Source: Nocardia sp. CDC159
GTDB lineage: Bacteria; Actinomycetota; Actinomycetes; Mycobacteriales; Mycobacteriaceae
Assembly: GCF_023740735.1 (NCBI RefSeq)
Contig: NZ_JAMRXH010000001.1
Location: 248,001 to 312,000, forward strand
Length of the DNA stretch: 64,000 bases
Direction of reading: 5' to 3'
Made by a program: the position numbers and the translations under genes. The notes under the pieces were generated by a model, which was not told the origin of the DNA, ran no database searches, and worked only from the letters and a program-made list of their open reading frames with translations. Shown piece after piece: positions 27,746 through 36,156 of the stretch (within the stretch, counting starts at the first letter, position 1; each line of letters begins with the position of its first letter).

Positions 27746-27782
27746 CGGCTGTGGCCCGCCGACAGCCTCCAGGCCACAGCCG
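27746..27782. promoter_or_regulatory. Perfect 11-bp inverted repeat in divergent promoter region
   Basis: CGGCTGTGGCC (27746-27756) and GGCCACAGCCG (27772-27782) are exact reverse complements around a 15-nt loop. The repeat lies between the divergent RodA-like and antiporter genes, 40 bp and 64 bp from their starts. It could be an operator or a hairpin in the 5' leader of either mRNA. Confidence 0.5.
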
Positions 27783-27845
27783 CACCCCTGACGACAAGAT
27801 CGATCCGATGTCCCTGGTCGCGATCCGCAATGACAGGATGATCGG

Positions 27846-29711
27846 GTGCATATCGCCTTCGGTCTGGTGGCGCTGGTCGCCGCGGCGATCGGGCTGGCCG
27901 CGCTGGCGCGGCGAATCGGGGTGGCCGAACCGCTGTTTCTGGTGCTGGCCGGGATCGCGGCCTCGTATCTGCCCTTCGTGCCCAGCGTGGAGATCAATCC
28001 CGAGATCGTGATGCTGGGGCTGCTGCCGCCGCTGGTGTACACCGCGGCCATCAACACCTCGCTGGTGGAGTTCCGGCCCAAGAAGTTGTCGATCGCGCTG
28101 CTGTCGGTGGGGCTGGTGCTGTTCACCACGTTCGCGGTGGCGCTGGTGGTGTGGCGGCTGCTGGACGTGCCGTTCGCTGCGGCGGTCGCGGTCGGCGCGG
28201 TGGTCTCACCGCCGGATGCGGTGGCGGCCAGCTCGATCGCGCGCCGGGTCGGGATGCCGCGGCGGATCGTGACACTGCTCGAGGGCGAGGCGCTGTTCAA
28301 CGACGCGACCGCGCTGGTCACCCTGCGCACCGCCATCGCGGCCATGGCCGGGGCGTTCAGCATCTGGCACGCCGGGGCCGATTTCGCGATCGCCACCGTC
28401 GGCGGCGCGGCGATCGGCATCGTGGCGGCCGCGGTGCTCGCGGTGCTGCGCCGCCGCATCACCGATCCGGTGCTCGACACCAGCCTGTCGCTGCTGGCGC
28501 CGTTCGCTGCCTATCTACCCGCCGAGGCCGCGCACGCCTCGGGGGTCATCGCGGTGGTGGTGTGCGGACTGATCCTGGGCCAGGGCGCGCCGGTGTGGCA
28601 GAGCGCGGCCTCGCGCATCGCCGACCGAACCAATTGGCGCACCATCCAATTCATCCTGGAGAACGCCGTCTTCCTGCTCATGGGCCTCGAGGTGCGCCAT
28701 ATCCTGGAAGACGCCTGGGCCAGCGGCATCGGCCACACCACCCTGCTGCTCACCTGCGCCGCGGTACTCGCCACCGTCGTCGTGGTCCGCCCGATCTGGG
28801 TGTTCCCGACCATCTACTTCGCCTGGTTCGTGGAGAGCCGCCCGCGCGGCAAGCCCAAACCCGCCTGGACCGCCCCGGCGGTGGTGTCCTGGGCGGGTAT
28901 GCGCGGGGTGGTCACCCTGGCCGGTGCGCTGCTGTTGCCCACGGACACACCGCAATTGGCGACGCTGAAACTGCTGGCGCTGGTGGTGGTCGGCGGAACG
29001 CTACTGCTGCAGGGTTTCTCGCTGCCCTGGCTGATCCGGCTGCTGCGCCTGCGCGGACCCAGCCGCGCCGAGGACGCGCTGGCCGAGGCGAATCTGCTGC
29101 AGCAGGCCACCACCGCGGGCCTGGCCGCGCTGGAATCCGAGATCGCCCCGGAGACGCCGCCGGAGATCGTGACCGCGCTGCGCGAACGGGTGGCCCGCCG
29201 CGCCAATGCCGCCTGGGAACAGCTGGGCCGGGCCGAATCGGTGCGCATCACCCCCAGCGGCGAATATCGGCGGCTGCGCCTGGCCATGCTGGCCGCCGAA
29301 CGCGAAACCCTCCTGCGCGCACGCGATTCCGGCACCTACGACCACGAGGTGCTCGAACACGTCCTGACCACCCTGGACATCGAGGAGTCGACCATCGACC
29401 GCGTGGCCGAGGCCGACGACGAACCGGGCGAACCCCTGCTCGTCCCGGGAGCGGCGGGGTGTGACCATCTGCGTGACGCCCCGAAGGTCCCCCTGCCACA
29501 GTTGCCGGAGTCCTGCGACGAATGCGTGGCCGAGGGCCTGACCTGGGTGCACCTGCGGATGTGCCTGAGCTGCGGCCAGGTCGGCTGCTGTGACTCCTCG
29601 GTCGGCAACCACGCCACCCGGCACTACCACGACAGCGGCCACCCCGTCATGCGCAGCGTCGAACCCGGTGAGAAGTGGCGCTGGTGCTACGTGGACGAGC
29701 TCTTGGGCTGA
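27846..29711 (+). CDS. CPA1 Na+/H+ antiporter with C-terminal UBP-type zinc finger
   Basis: 621 residues. The first ~400 form a NhaP/NHE-type exchanger of about twelve segments: VSPPDAVAASSIARR, the ion-binding ND in GEALFNDATALVT, and VSWAGMRGVVTLAGALLLP. A helical cytosolic region (about 410-530) follows. Residues about 540-618 form a UBP zinc finger: CDHLRDAP, CDECVAEGLTWVHLRMCLSC, VGCCDSSVGNHATRHYHDSG, with enough Cys/His for three zinc ions. The finger is best known for binding the C-terminal GG of ubiquitin, but bacterial copies occur on antiporters and other proteins and their ligand is uncertain. GTG 27846 starts directly before the first membrane segment. The last 25 bp overlap a small antisense gene. 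Confidence 0.88.
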   Translation: MHIAFGLVALVAAAIGLAALARRIGVAEPLFLVLAGIAASYLPFVPSVEINPEIVMLGLLPPLVYTAAINTSLVEFRPKKLSIALLSVGLVLFTTFAVALVVWRLLDVPFAAAVAVGAVVSPPDAVAASSIARRVGMPRRIVTLLEGEALFNDATALVTLRTAIAAMAGAFSIWHAGADFAIATVGGAAIGIVAAAVLAVLRRRITDPVLDTSLSLLAPFAAYLPAEAAHASGVIAVVVCGLILGQGAPVWQSAASRIADRTNWRTIQFILENAVFLLMGLEVRHILEDAWASGIGHTTLLLTCAAVLATVVVVRPIWVFPTIYFAWFVESRPRGKPKPAWTAPAVVSWAGMRGVVTLAGALLLPTDTPQLATLKLLALVVVGGTLLLQGFSLPWLIRLLRLRGPSRAEDALAEANLLQQATTAGLAALESEIAPETPPEIVTALRERVARRANAAWEQLGRAESVRITPSGEYRRLRLAMLAAERETLLRARDSGTYDHEVLEHVLTTLDIEESTIDRVAEADDEPGEPLLVPGAAGCDHLRDAPKVPLPQLPESCDECVAEGLTWVHLRMCLSCGQVGCCDSSVGNHATRHYHDSGHPVMRSVEPGEKWRWCYVDELLG

Positions 29712-29854
29712 TCACCCGTGCCCGGCGGGCGCAACCGGATCACTCCCGCGTCGAGATCCAGATCGAGCCGAGGCCGATGGGTCTGCCCGTCGCTGTCCTC
29801 GCTGCCCTCGTCGACCAGCTTCTTGCCGGGGAACAGTTCACCGATGAAACCCAT
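29687..29854 (-). CDS. Small conserved-looking protein, 55 aa (DUF6191-like)
   Basis: ATG 29854 opens a 55-residue frame, MGFIGELFPGKKLVDEGSED, then RLDLDLDAGVIRLRPPGTGD. The MGFxxELF...G opening and the repeating LDLD/VIRLRPPG end resemble small actinobacterial DUF6191 proteins; this is from memory. It starts 9 bp after the stop of the condensation-domain gene and is probably cotranscribed with it. Its 3' end overlaps the antiporter gene by 25 bp on the opposite strand. No function can be given. Confidence 0.5.
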   Translation of the reverse strand: MGFIGELFPGKKLVDEGSEDSDGQTHRPRLDLDLDAGVIRLRPPGTGDQPKSSST

Positions 29855-29863
29855 GCCCCCACG

Positions 29864-31348
29864 CTACCGATCCCGGGCCGCGGCGAGCAGCGAACGCAGC
29901 CCGCCGTCGTACCCACCGGCGAGCAGGTCGACCGTGGCCATGAACCGTCGCACGAACGCCGTGGCCGTCGCCGGATCGAACAGCGCGGTCGGATAGCAGA
30001 GCGATCCGGTGATGCCCGCGGGCGTGCCGTCGCGGTGGTAGAGCTCGGTCAGCGCGAACTCCAGATCGTGCTTGGCGATCGTCACACCCGTGGCGATCTC
30101 GTCGATGGCCGGAACCGCGCGGCCGGGGCCGTGCACGACGCCACGCTGCAGGATCAGCGTCGCCTGGAACAGCGGATGCTCCGCGTCCTGCGGCAGGCAG
30201 CGCTCGAGCCGCGGATTGGGCGTATCGGGGTGGGCGAACGCGGCCAGCGCCACCCGCCGCACCTGTTCGAGCAGTTCGCCCGCGTCCGCGCAGCGGTCCA
30301 GGCGCACGCGCATCAGCACGTCGTCGGCGAAATTGCCGACCAGCTCGTCGAGTACCCGATGCTCGCGACCGGCCACGGCGGTGGCGACCGTGACATCCGG
30401 ACAGCGCGCGAAATCGCCCACGCACAGCGCGAATGCCGCCTGCAGCACCATGAACACACTGGCCCGCGCCCGCCGCGCGCGCTCGAGCAGGCCGCGCTGG
30501 ACCGCGGCGTCGAAGGCGACGGGCACCAGCGCGCCCTCGGTGTCCGGACGGGCGGGCCGAGGCCGGTCGTACGGAAAGGCCAGCGGGCTGGGCCGTCCCA
30601 CCAAAGCATTGGCCCAGTACCGCAATTGGGCCGAGGCCCGGCTCCACGGGTCGGCGTAGTCGCCCAGCTGGGCGTGCTTCCACAGCGTGTAATCGATGTA
30701 GTCGACCGGCAACGGCGCGAACCGCGGCGCCCGCCCCGCGCAGCGCGCCCGATACGCCGTCGTCAGATCGCGCACCAGCGGCGCCACCGAGCGGCCGTCG
30801 ACGGCGATGTGATGAATCGTCAAGGCCAACACCACATCCCGCTCCCCCAGCACGAACACCCGGGCCCGGAGCGGCAGCTCGTGCACCAGATCCAGTTCCG
30901 CGCGGGCGCATTCGCGCACCCGCGCCGCCAACTCGTCCTCGGTGATCGCCGCCACCGCGATATCCGCCCGCGCGCCGCCGGGCTCGGCCACCACCTGCGC
31001 CGGACCGTGCTCGGTGAGCCGATACCGCGTGCGCAGCGGGGCGTGCCGGGCCACCACATCGGCGACCGCACTCGCCAGCGCCGCGGGATTCACCTCCCCG
31101 CCACGAATTCGCCATGCCCGAGCCACGTTCCAGTCACCGGACCGCCCCACGCGGGCGGCCGCCCAGATCCGCTCCTGCGCCGGGGCGATCGGGATATGGC
31201 GCGGACGCGGCACGGCGGCCGGAGCGGCGAGCGGCACCGACGCGGGGGGCCGATCCTGAACTGCGGCAACGCGTCGCAGCGGAGTAGTCACCGCCGTCGC
31301 CCCGAATCCGCCGACCCCCGCCCAGACCCCAGTACCGGGGTTGCCCAC
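29864..31348 (-). CDS. Stand-alone NRPS-type condensation-domain protein
   Basis: 494 residues. After an unstructured N-terminus, a full condensation domain runs from about residue 50: IPIAPAQERIW, the catalytic HHIAVDG at residues 179-185, the floor-loop region GREHRVLDELVGNFADDVLM, and FQATLILQRG. No adenylation or carrier domain is attached and none is nearby. Possible roles are a free-standing amide/ester-forming enzyme working in trans with a carrier protein elsewhere (for example siderophore or lipid assembly), or a PapA-like acyltransferase. GTG 31348 is the longest start; one about 20 codons later is possible. It diverges from a TetR gene, with a palindrome between. Confidence 0.8.
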   Translation of the reverse strand: MGNPGTGVWAGVGGFGATAVTTPLRRVAAVQDRPPASVPLAAPAAVPRPRHIPIAPAQERIWAAARVGRSGDWNVARAWRIRGGEVNPAALASAVADVVARHAPLRTRYRLTEHGPAQVVAEPGGARADIAVAAITEDELAARVRECARAELDLVHELPLRARVFVLGERDVVLALTIHHIAVDGRSVAPLVRDLTTAYRARCAGRAPRFAPLPVDYIDYTLWKHAQLGDYADPWSRASAQLRYWANALVGRPSPLAFPYDRPRPARPDTEGALVPVAFDAAVQRGLLERARRARASVFMVLQAAFALCVGDFARCPDVTVATAVAGREHRVLDELVGNFADDVLMRVRLDRCADAGELLEQVRRVALAAFAHPDTPNPRLERCLPQDAEHPLFQATLILQRGVVHGPGRAVPAIDEIATGVTIAKHDLEFALTELYHRDGTPAGITGSLCYPTALFDPATATAFVRRFMATVDLLAGGYDGGLRSLLAAARDR

Positions 31349-31404
31349 ACGCCCACCTTCCGACGAACCACTGAATTTTCGGGTGGACGCTATGCCCGGG
31401 GAGT

Positions 31405-31417
31405 TAACGGCCCGTTA
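31405..31417. promoter_or_regulatory. Candidate TetR operator in the C-domain/tetR divergent region
   Basis: TAACG-GCC-CGTTA is a perfect 5-bp inverted repeat. It stands out in this GC-rich region because its ends are AT-rich. It lies 57 bp upstream of the condensation-domain start and about 80 bp upstream of the tetR start, a placement that allows joint control. Confidence 0.4.
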
Positions 31418-31498
31418 TCACTCCGTATCGATGACCGGTCCACCGCTCGACCGGCGGGCACCCGCCGCGGCGCGGCCCGGGGGCACTACTGTTGGCCC

Positions 31499-32122
31499 GT
31501 GCGCACAGGTCAGGACTCCACCGGCGGTGAACCCCGCATCTGGGGCGGGACCACCCTCACCGAGCGCCGCGAGGCGCGCCGCGCGGCGCTGCTCGAGGCG
31601 GCGCTCGAGCTGATCGGCGAGGCGGGCGCGGGGGCGGTCACCATGCGCGCGGTGTGCCGCACGGCCGGACTGACCGACCGCTACTTCTACGAGAGCTTCA
31701 GCAGTCGCGACCAGCTGCTCGACACCCTCTACCGCCAGGTGGCCGACGAATTCCTGGAACCGATGACCGCCTTCGCCGCCGCCGACGATCCGGCCCGCGA
31801 CCGGGAGCTGGCCGGACTGCTGGTCGACAAGGTGCTCGAGGATCCGCGCAAGTCGAGGCTGTTTCTGGTCGAGCCGTATTCGAGTACCGGGCTGGGCCAG
31901 ACCACCATCGCGGTCATGCCCGCGTTCACCCGGCTCATCCAGGATCATCTGTTCACCCATATCGACGATCCCGAGCGGCGGCGGTTGGCGGCGGTGACCA
32001 TGGCCTCGGGGAATGCGGGCATGTTCTCGGCGTGGTTGAACGGGTCGCTGCGGGTGACGCGCGATCAGGTGGTCGATCATCTGGTCGCGGTCATTACCGC
32101 GTACCGCGCGATGTATCGCTGA
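31499..32122 (+). CDS. TetR-family regulator
   Basis: 207 residues. The DNA-binding part includes ALELIGEAGAGAVTMRAVCR, TAGLTDRYFYESFSSRDQLL (about residues 30-75). The C-terminal ligand domain has LAGLLVDKVLEDPRKSRLFL and ends AVITAYRAMYR. GTG 31499 (VRTGQDSTGGEP) is used; a longer frame upstream has no ribosome site. It diverges from the condensation-domain gene and is its most likely target; the ligand is unknown. Confidence 0.85.
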   Translation: MRTGQDSTGGEPRIWGGTTLTERREARRAALLEAALELIGEAGAGAVTMRAVCRTAGLTDRYFYESFSSRDQLLDTLYRQVADEFLEPMTAFAAADDPARDRELAGLLVDKVLEDPRKSRLFLVEPYSSTGLGQTTIAVMPAFTRLIQDHLFTHIDDPERRRLAAVTMASGNAGMFSAWLNGSLRVTRDQVVDHLVAVITAYRAMYR

Positions 32123-32222
32123 CCCCTCCTGCGTCGGGGCGTCGAGAAAGTTGCGAACTACTTCCATCCGGTGTTAACTCGCAAGCGCCTGCTAGCCCTG
32201 CGCCCGAAAGGAGGTGGTCGTC

Positions 32223-32312
32223 ATGCCTGATGGCAGTTCTCCATACCGATTCGCCAACTATTCACTCGACGACCCCCGCGGGCGGCAGGGATTTCCGATT
32301 CCCGTCCGGTAG
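32223..32312 (+). CDS. Putative 29-residue leader peptide upstream of mgtC
   Basis: AAAGGAGGT (32207-32215) is a near-complete anti-16S match placed 7 nt before ATG 32223. The frame encodes MPDGSSPYRFANYSLDDPRG and a tail of RQGFPIPVR, then TAG at 32310. Five of 29 residues are proline, and the early codons (CCT, GAT, AGT, TCT, CCA, CGA) are unlike neighbouring genes. A perfect 6-bp hairpin (32318-32334) lies between its stop and the mgtC ribosome site. In Salmonella, mgtC is controlled through a leader with short ORFs including a proline-rich one, so an attenuation role is a reasonable hypothesis. It could instead be a free small protein. Confidence 0.5.
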   Translation: MPDGSSPYRFANYSLDDPRGRQGFPIPVR

Positions 32313-32352
32313 CCTCCGCGGCGCGGGTCGCCGCCGAATCCGGAAGGGTGCC

Positions 32353-33066
32353 ATGACAACGCTGGAGATGCTGCTACGGCTCGCGGCCGGGGTCGGCTGC
32401 GGCGCGGTGATCGGCCTGGAGCGGCAGTATCGCGCCCGCATGGCCGGGCTACGCACCAATACCCTGGTCGCCGCGGGCGCGACGCTGTTCGTGCTGCTGT
32501 CGGCGCACGGCTTCCACGGCGCCACCGCCGATCCCACCCGGGTCGCGGCCCAGATCGTCTCGGGCATCGGCTTCCTCGGCGCGGGCGTCATCATGCGCGA
32601 GGGCTTCACCGTGCGCGGGCTCAATACCGCCGCGACGCTGTGGTGTTCGGCCGCGGTGGGCTCGCTGGCCGGGGCGGGCATGTTCGACACCGCCGCCGCG
32701 GGCACGGTCGTGATCGTCACGGTCAATATCGCGCTGCGCTGGGCCGGGCGCGCGGTCGATCGCCGCCCCGAGGCCGGGCAGGAGCAGACCACCACCTATG
32801 TGTTCACCGCCGTCACCAGCGACGCCCATGTGGCCCATGTGCGCGCACTGCTGGTCCAGGCATTGACGCGCACCGACTTTCGCCTGGTGTCGATCTCGAG
32901 CCGCAATTCCGAGGACGCGCCCGGCCAAGTGGAGGTGCTTGCCGAACTGGTCGGCGATCAGCGCGACGACCGCCAGATGGAATCCGCGGTCAGCCGCCTC
33001 AGCCTCGAGCCGTCGGTGACGAGCGTCGGCTGGAATATCGGCGTGGCCACCGGATCGGAGCACTGA
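32353..33066 (+). CDS. mgtC: MgtC/SapB-family membrane protein
   Basis: 237 residues. Five membrane segments hold the family signatures VGCGAVIGLERQYRARMAGL, RTNTLVAAGA, QIVSGIGFLGAGVIMREGFT and VRGLNTAATLWCSAAVG. A soluble ACT-like C-domain follows (about 145-237: VFTAVTSDAHVAHVRALLV). MgtC proteins aid survival in low Mg2+ and inside macrophages, in Salmonella by inhibiting F1Fo ATP synthase. ATG 32353 follows GGAAGGG. The TGA overlaps the next ATG (TGATG), so it heads an operon with an ABC transporter. Confidence 0.9.
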   Translation: MTTLEMLLRLAAGVGCGAVIGLERQYRARMAGLRTNTLVAAGATLFVLLSAHGFHGATADPTRVAAQIVSGIGFLGAGVIMREGFTVRGLNTAATLWCSAAVGSLAGAGMFDTAAAGTVVIVTVNIALRWAGRAVDRRPEAGQEQTTTYVFTAVTSDAHVAHVRALLVQALTRTDFRLVSISSRNSEDAPGQVEVLAELVGDQRDDRQMESAVSRLSLEPSVTSVGWNIGVATGSEH

Positions 33067-34802
33067 TGACCCTCCTGCGCTCCTACCCCGCCCACGGCAC
33101 CTATGACCGCCCGCGCTCGCGGGTCGCCGACGTGGTCGTCTTCCTCGGCGCGGCCGTGCTGATCTGGTTGATCGTGCACGTCTCGAGCGGGCTGAACGTG
33201 CCCTTCCACGAGGGCGAGACGAATACCACTGTCTCCACCGACGCCGCCGATCTGCCCTACTACGCCGCCCGCTCGCTGCTGCGCATGTTCGCGGCGTTGG
33301 GGCTGTCGATCGTGTTCACCTTCGTCTACGCCACCGCCGCGGCCCGGTTGCGGCGCACCCGCACGGTGCTGCTGCCGCTGCTGGACATCCTGCAGTCGGT
33401 GCCGATCCTGGGCTTCCTGTCGGTGACCATCACCGCGTTCATCGCCCTGTTTCCGGGGTCGCAGCTGGGGCTGGAATGCGCGTCGATCTTCGCCATCTTC
33501 ACCTCGCAGGCGTGGAACATGGCCTTCGCCTTCTACCACAGCCTGGTGTCGCAGCCGCGCGAGATCGACGAGGCGGCCCGCAACCTGAGATTGTCGCGCT
33601 GGCAACGGTTCTGGCGGGTGGACGTGCCCAGCGGCATGTTCCCGCTGATCTGGAACGGGATGATGAGCTTCGGCGGCGGCTGGTTCTTCCTGGTCGCCTC
33701 CGAGGCGATCAGCGTGAACAACCACACCTACATGCTGCCCGGCATCGGCTCCTACGTCGCCACCGCCAACGACGAGGGCGATATCGGCAAGGTGCTGATC
33801 GCGATCGCGGTGATGATCGTGATGGTCATCGGGGTCAATGTACTGTTCTGGCGCCCGCTCACCGCGTTCGCCGAACGCTTCCGCTTCGAGGATTCCAAGT
33901 CCGCACAGGCCCCCCGTAGCGTGACCCTGGAGCTGCTGCGTCGCTCCCACATTCCCGAGCTGCTCGGAAAGATCCTGGGGCCGTTGGTCTTTCCGCTCGA
34001 CCGACTGATGCGGGTGTTCGGGCTGGCCGAACATCCGCTGCATGTGGCGGCGGGACGGCGGCGCGCCGGTGACGTGGCGTTCGGGCTGGTGCTGACCGCG
34101 GTCGTCGGATGGGGCTGCTACCGGGTGGTCTCCTATATCGCCGACACCGTCGGCCTCGGCGAGGTGGCCCACGCGTTCGGACTCGGCGCGCTCACCCTGG
34201 TGCGCGTGCTGGTGCTGCTCGTGGTGTGCAGCCTGATCTGGGTGCCGGTCGGGGTGTGGATCGGCTTGAATCCCCGGGTTTCCCGCTTCGCCCAGCCGGT
34301 CGTGCAGGTGCTGGCCAGCTTCCCCGCCAACTTCCTGTTCCCCCTGGTGACTGCGGTGCTCGTGGCCACCGGTGCGAGCCTGAACTGGGCCGGGGCGCTG
34401 TTGATGGCCCTGGGCGCACAGTGGTACATCCTGTTCAATGTGATCGCCGGGGCGAGCGCGGTGCCCAACGATCTGCGCGAGGCCGCCGCGAACCTGCGGC
34501 TGCCGCGCCGATTGTGGTGGCGCAAGCTCATTCTGCCCGCCATCTTCCCCAGCTACGTCACCGGCGCGATCACCGCCGCCGGTGGCGCCTGGAACGCCTC
34601 CATCGTGGCGGAGGTGGTCAGCCACGGCGGCACCACCCTCACCGCGGCGGGGCTGGGCGCCTACATCTCCGAGGCCACCACCACCGGCGACTGGCCGCGC
34701 ATCCTCGTCGGTGTGGTCGTGATGAGCGTGTACGTGGTGGGCATCAACCGACTGTTCTGGCGCCGCCTGTACGCCCTGGCCGAACGCCGATACTCGTTGT
34801 GA
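33066..34802 (+). CDS. Fused double permease of a NitT/TauT-type ABC transporter
   Basis: 578 residues made of two binding-protein-dependent permease domains in one chain. Each carries an EAA coupling loop: REIDEAARNLRLSRWQRFWR in the first and DLREAAANLRLPRRLWWRKL in the second. About twelve membrane segments are split by a linker around residues 280-330. A single chain thus replaces the usual permease dimer. The layout resembles nitrate/sulfonate/bicarbonate-family permeases whose genes lack a dedicated periplasmic binding protein. It overlaps mgtC by one base and is followed after 13 bp by its ATPase. The substrate is unknown; linkage to mgtC makes an inorganic ion plausible. Confidence 0.85.
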   Translation: MTLLRSYPAHGTYDRPRSRVADVVVFLGAAVLIWLIVHVSSGLNVPFHEGETNTTVSTDAADLPYYAARSLLRMFAALGLSIVFTFVYATAAARLRRTRTVLLPLLDILQSVPILGFLSVTITAFIALFPGSQLGLECASIFAIFTSQAWNMAFAFYHSLVSQPREIDEAARNLRLSRWQRFWRVDVPSGMFPLIWNGMMSFGGGWFFLVASEAISVNNHTYMLPGIGSYVATANDEGDIGKVLIAIAVMIVMVIGVNVLFWRPLTAFAERFRFEDSKSAQAPRSVTLELLRRSHIPELLGKILGPLVFPLDRLMRVFGLAEHPLHVAAGRRRAGDVAFGLVLTAVVGWGCYRVVSYIADTVGLGEVAHAFGLGALTLVRVLVLLVVCSLIWVPVGVWIGLNPRVSRFAQPVVQVLASFPANFLFPLVTAVLVATGASLNWAGALLMALGAQWYILFNVIAGASAVPNDLREAAANLRLPRRLWWRKLILPAIFPSYVTGAITAAGGAWNASIVAEVVSHGGTTLTAAGLGAYISEATTTGDWPRILVGVVVMSVYVVGINRLFWRRLYALAERRYSL

Positions 34803-34815
34803 CAGGAGGGCTTTC

Positions 34816-36156
34816 ATGACCACAACGCAAACCGGGGCCGGTGCGGTCCTGTTGCAGGTCGACGGCGTGGGCATGTCGTTCCGGGGCGCGGCGGGCGACC
34901 GGCTCGACGTACTCGAGCGCATCGATCTGTCGCTGTACGACGGGGAATTCGTCGCCCTGCTGGGCCGCTCGGGCTCGGGCAAGTCGACGCTGCTGCGTAC
35001 TATGGCGGGCCTGATCGCGCCGACCGCGGGCGAGGTCCGCTACCGCGGGCGCCGCCTCGACGGCGCCAATCCCGGTGCGGCACTGGTGTTCCAGTCCTTC
35101 GCGCTGATGCCGTGGCTGACCGTGCAGGACAATGTCGAACTCGGACTGGCCGCGCGCGGCGTCGCACCCGCCGAGCGCCGCCGCCGCGCGCTCGCGGCGA
35201 TCGACCTCATCGGCCTCGACGGCTTCGAGACCGCCTATCCCAAGGAGCTGTCCGGCGGCATGCGCCAGCGGGTCGGCTTCGCCCGCGCGCTGGTGCTCGA
35301 ACCGGACCTGCTGCTGATGGACGAGCCGTTCTCCGCGCTGGACGTACTGACCGCGGAGAACCTGCGCACCGAACTGGTGAACCTCTGGGAGACCGACGAT
35401 TTCCCGACCCGGTGCGTCTGCGTGGTGACCCACAACATCGAGGAGGCGGTGCTGCTGGCCGACCGGGTGGTGGTGCTGGGCTCGAATCCGGGCCGCATCA
35501 TCGCCGACATCCCGGTGACCATGCCGCGCCCGCGCGACCGCCGCGCCCCGGGATTCGAACTGCTCGTCGACGAGATCTACGGCCTGCTCACCGGCCGCGA
35601 CACCGAACGCGCCCTGCCCGAACCGGATAAGGCCACCCCGACCGCCACGCCGCTGCCCGACGCCTCGGTCGGCGGGCTGGCCGGTCTGGTCGAGCTGGTC
35701 TACGCCTCGGGCGGGCGGGCCGATCTGCCCGAGATCGCCGACGAGTTGAACTTCGAGATCGACGATCTGCTGCCGCTGGTCGACGCCGCCGCCATGCTCG
35801 GCTTCATCACCGTCGAATCCGGCGATGTGGCGCTCACCGCGACCGGCACCCGCTTCACCACCGCCGATATCCAGGAAAGCAAGAAGATCTTCGCCGAGCA
35901 GGCCCGCCACCGCGCGCCGCTGGTGCGCACGATCTGTAAAGGGTTGGCGGGCAGCGCCGACGGCCGGTTGCGGTCGAGCTTCTTCCTGGATCTGCTGCGC
36001 CGCGGCTTCGGTCCCGACGACGCGCGCCGCCAGCTCGATATCGCCATCGACTGGGGGCGCTACGCCGAACTCTACGACTACGACGCCGACGACGATCAGA
36101 TCACCGCGGATCCGGCTGCCGAGGAGTTCGCGGGCGTGCGGGAGCAGTGGAGTTGA
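34816..36156 (+). CDS. NitT/TauT-type ABC ATPase with C-terminal AAA-associated domain
   Basis: 446 residues. The ATPase half has Walker A LLGRSGSGKSTLLRT, the Q-loop LVFQSFALMP, signature LSGGMRQRVGFARAL, Walker B LLLMDEPFSALDVLT and switch His in VVTHNIEEAVLL. From about residue 290 a second, winged-helix-like domain follows (GGLAGLVELVYASGGRADLP to the end), the C-terminal AAA-associated domain seen in this transporter subgroup and suspected to regulate ATPase activity. The ribosome site GGAGGG precedes ATG 34816. The 3' end overlaps the convergent TetR gene by 56 bp. Confidence 0.88.
   Translation: MTTTQTGAGAVLLQVDGVGMSFRGAAGDRLDVLERIDLSLYDGEFVALLGRSGSGKSTLLRTMAGLIAPTAGEVRYRGRRLDGANPGAALVFQSFALMPWLTVQDNVELGLAARGVAPAERRRRALAAIDLIGLDGFETAYPKELSGGMRQRVGFARALVLEPDLLLMDEPFSALDVLTAENLRTELVNLWETDDFPTRCVCVVTHNIEEAVLLADRVVVLGSNPGRIIADIPVTMPRPRDRRAPGFELLVDEIYGLLTGRDTERALPEPDKATPTATPLPDASVGGLAGLVELVYASGGRADLPEIADELNFEIDDLLPLVDAAAMLGFITVESGDVALTATGTRFTTADIQESKKIFAEQARHRAPLVRTICKGLAGSADGRLRSSFFLDLLRRGFGPDDARRQLDIAIDWGRYAELYDYDADDDQITADPAAEEFAGVREQWS

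Noticed and set aside
26240..28480. RodA-like frame extended to 746 codons
   Set aside because: The upstream 258 codons are antisense to the antiporter gene, Ser/Thr/Ala-rich, and lack membrane pattern; GTG 27706 gives the family N-terminus.
29675..31498. Upstream extension of the 31499 TetR gene
   Set aside because: The frame is antisense to the condensation domain, Arg/His/Gln-rich, and has no ribosome site.
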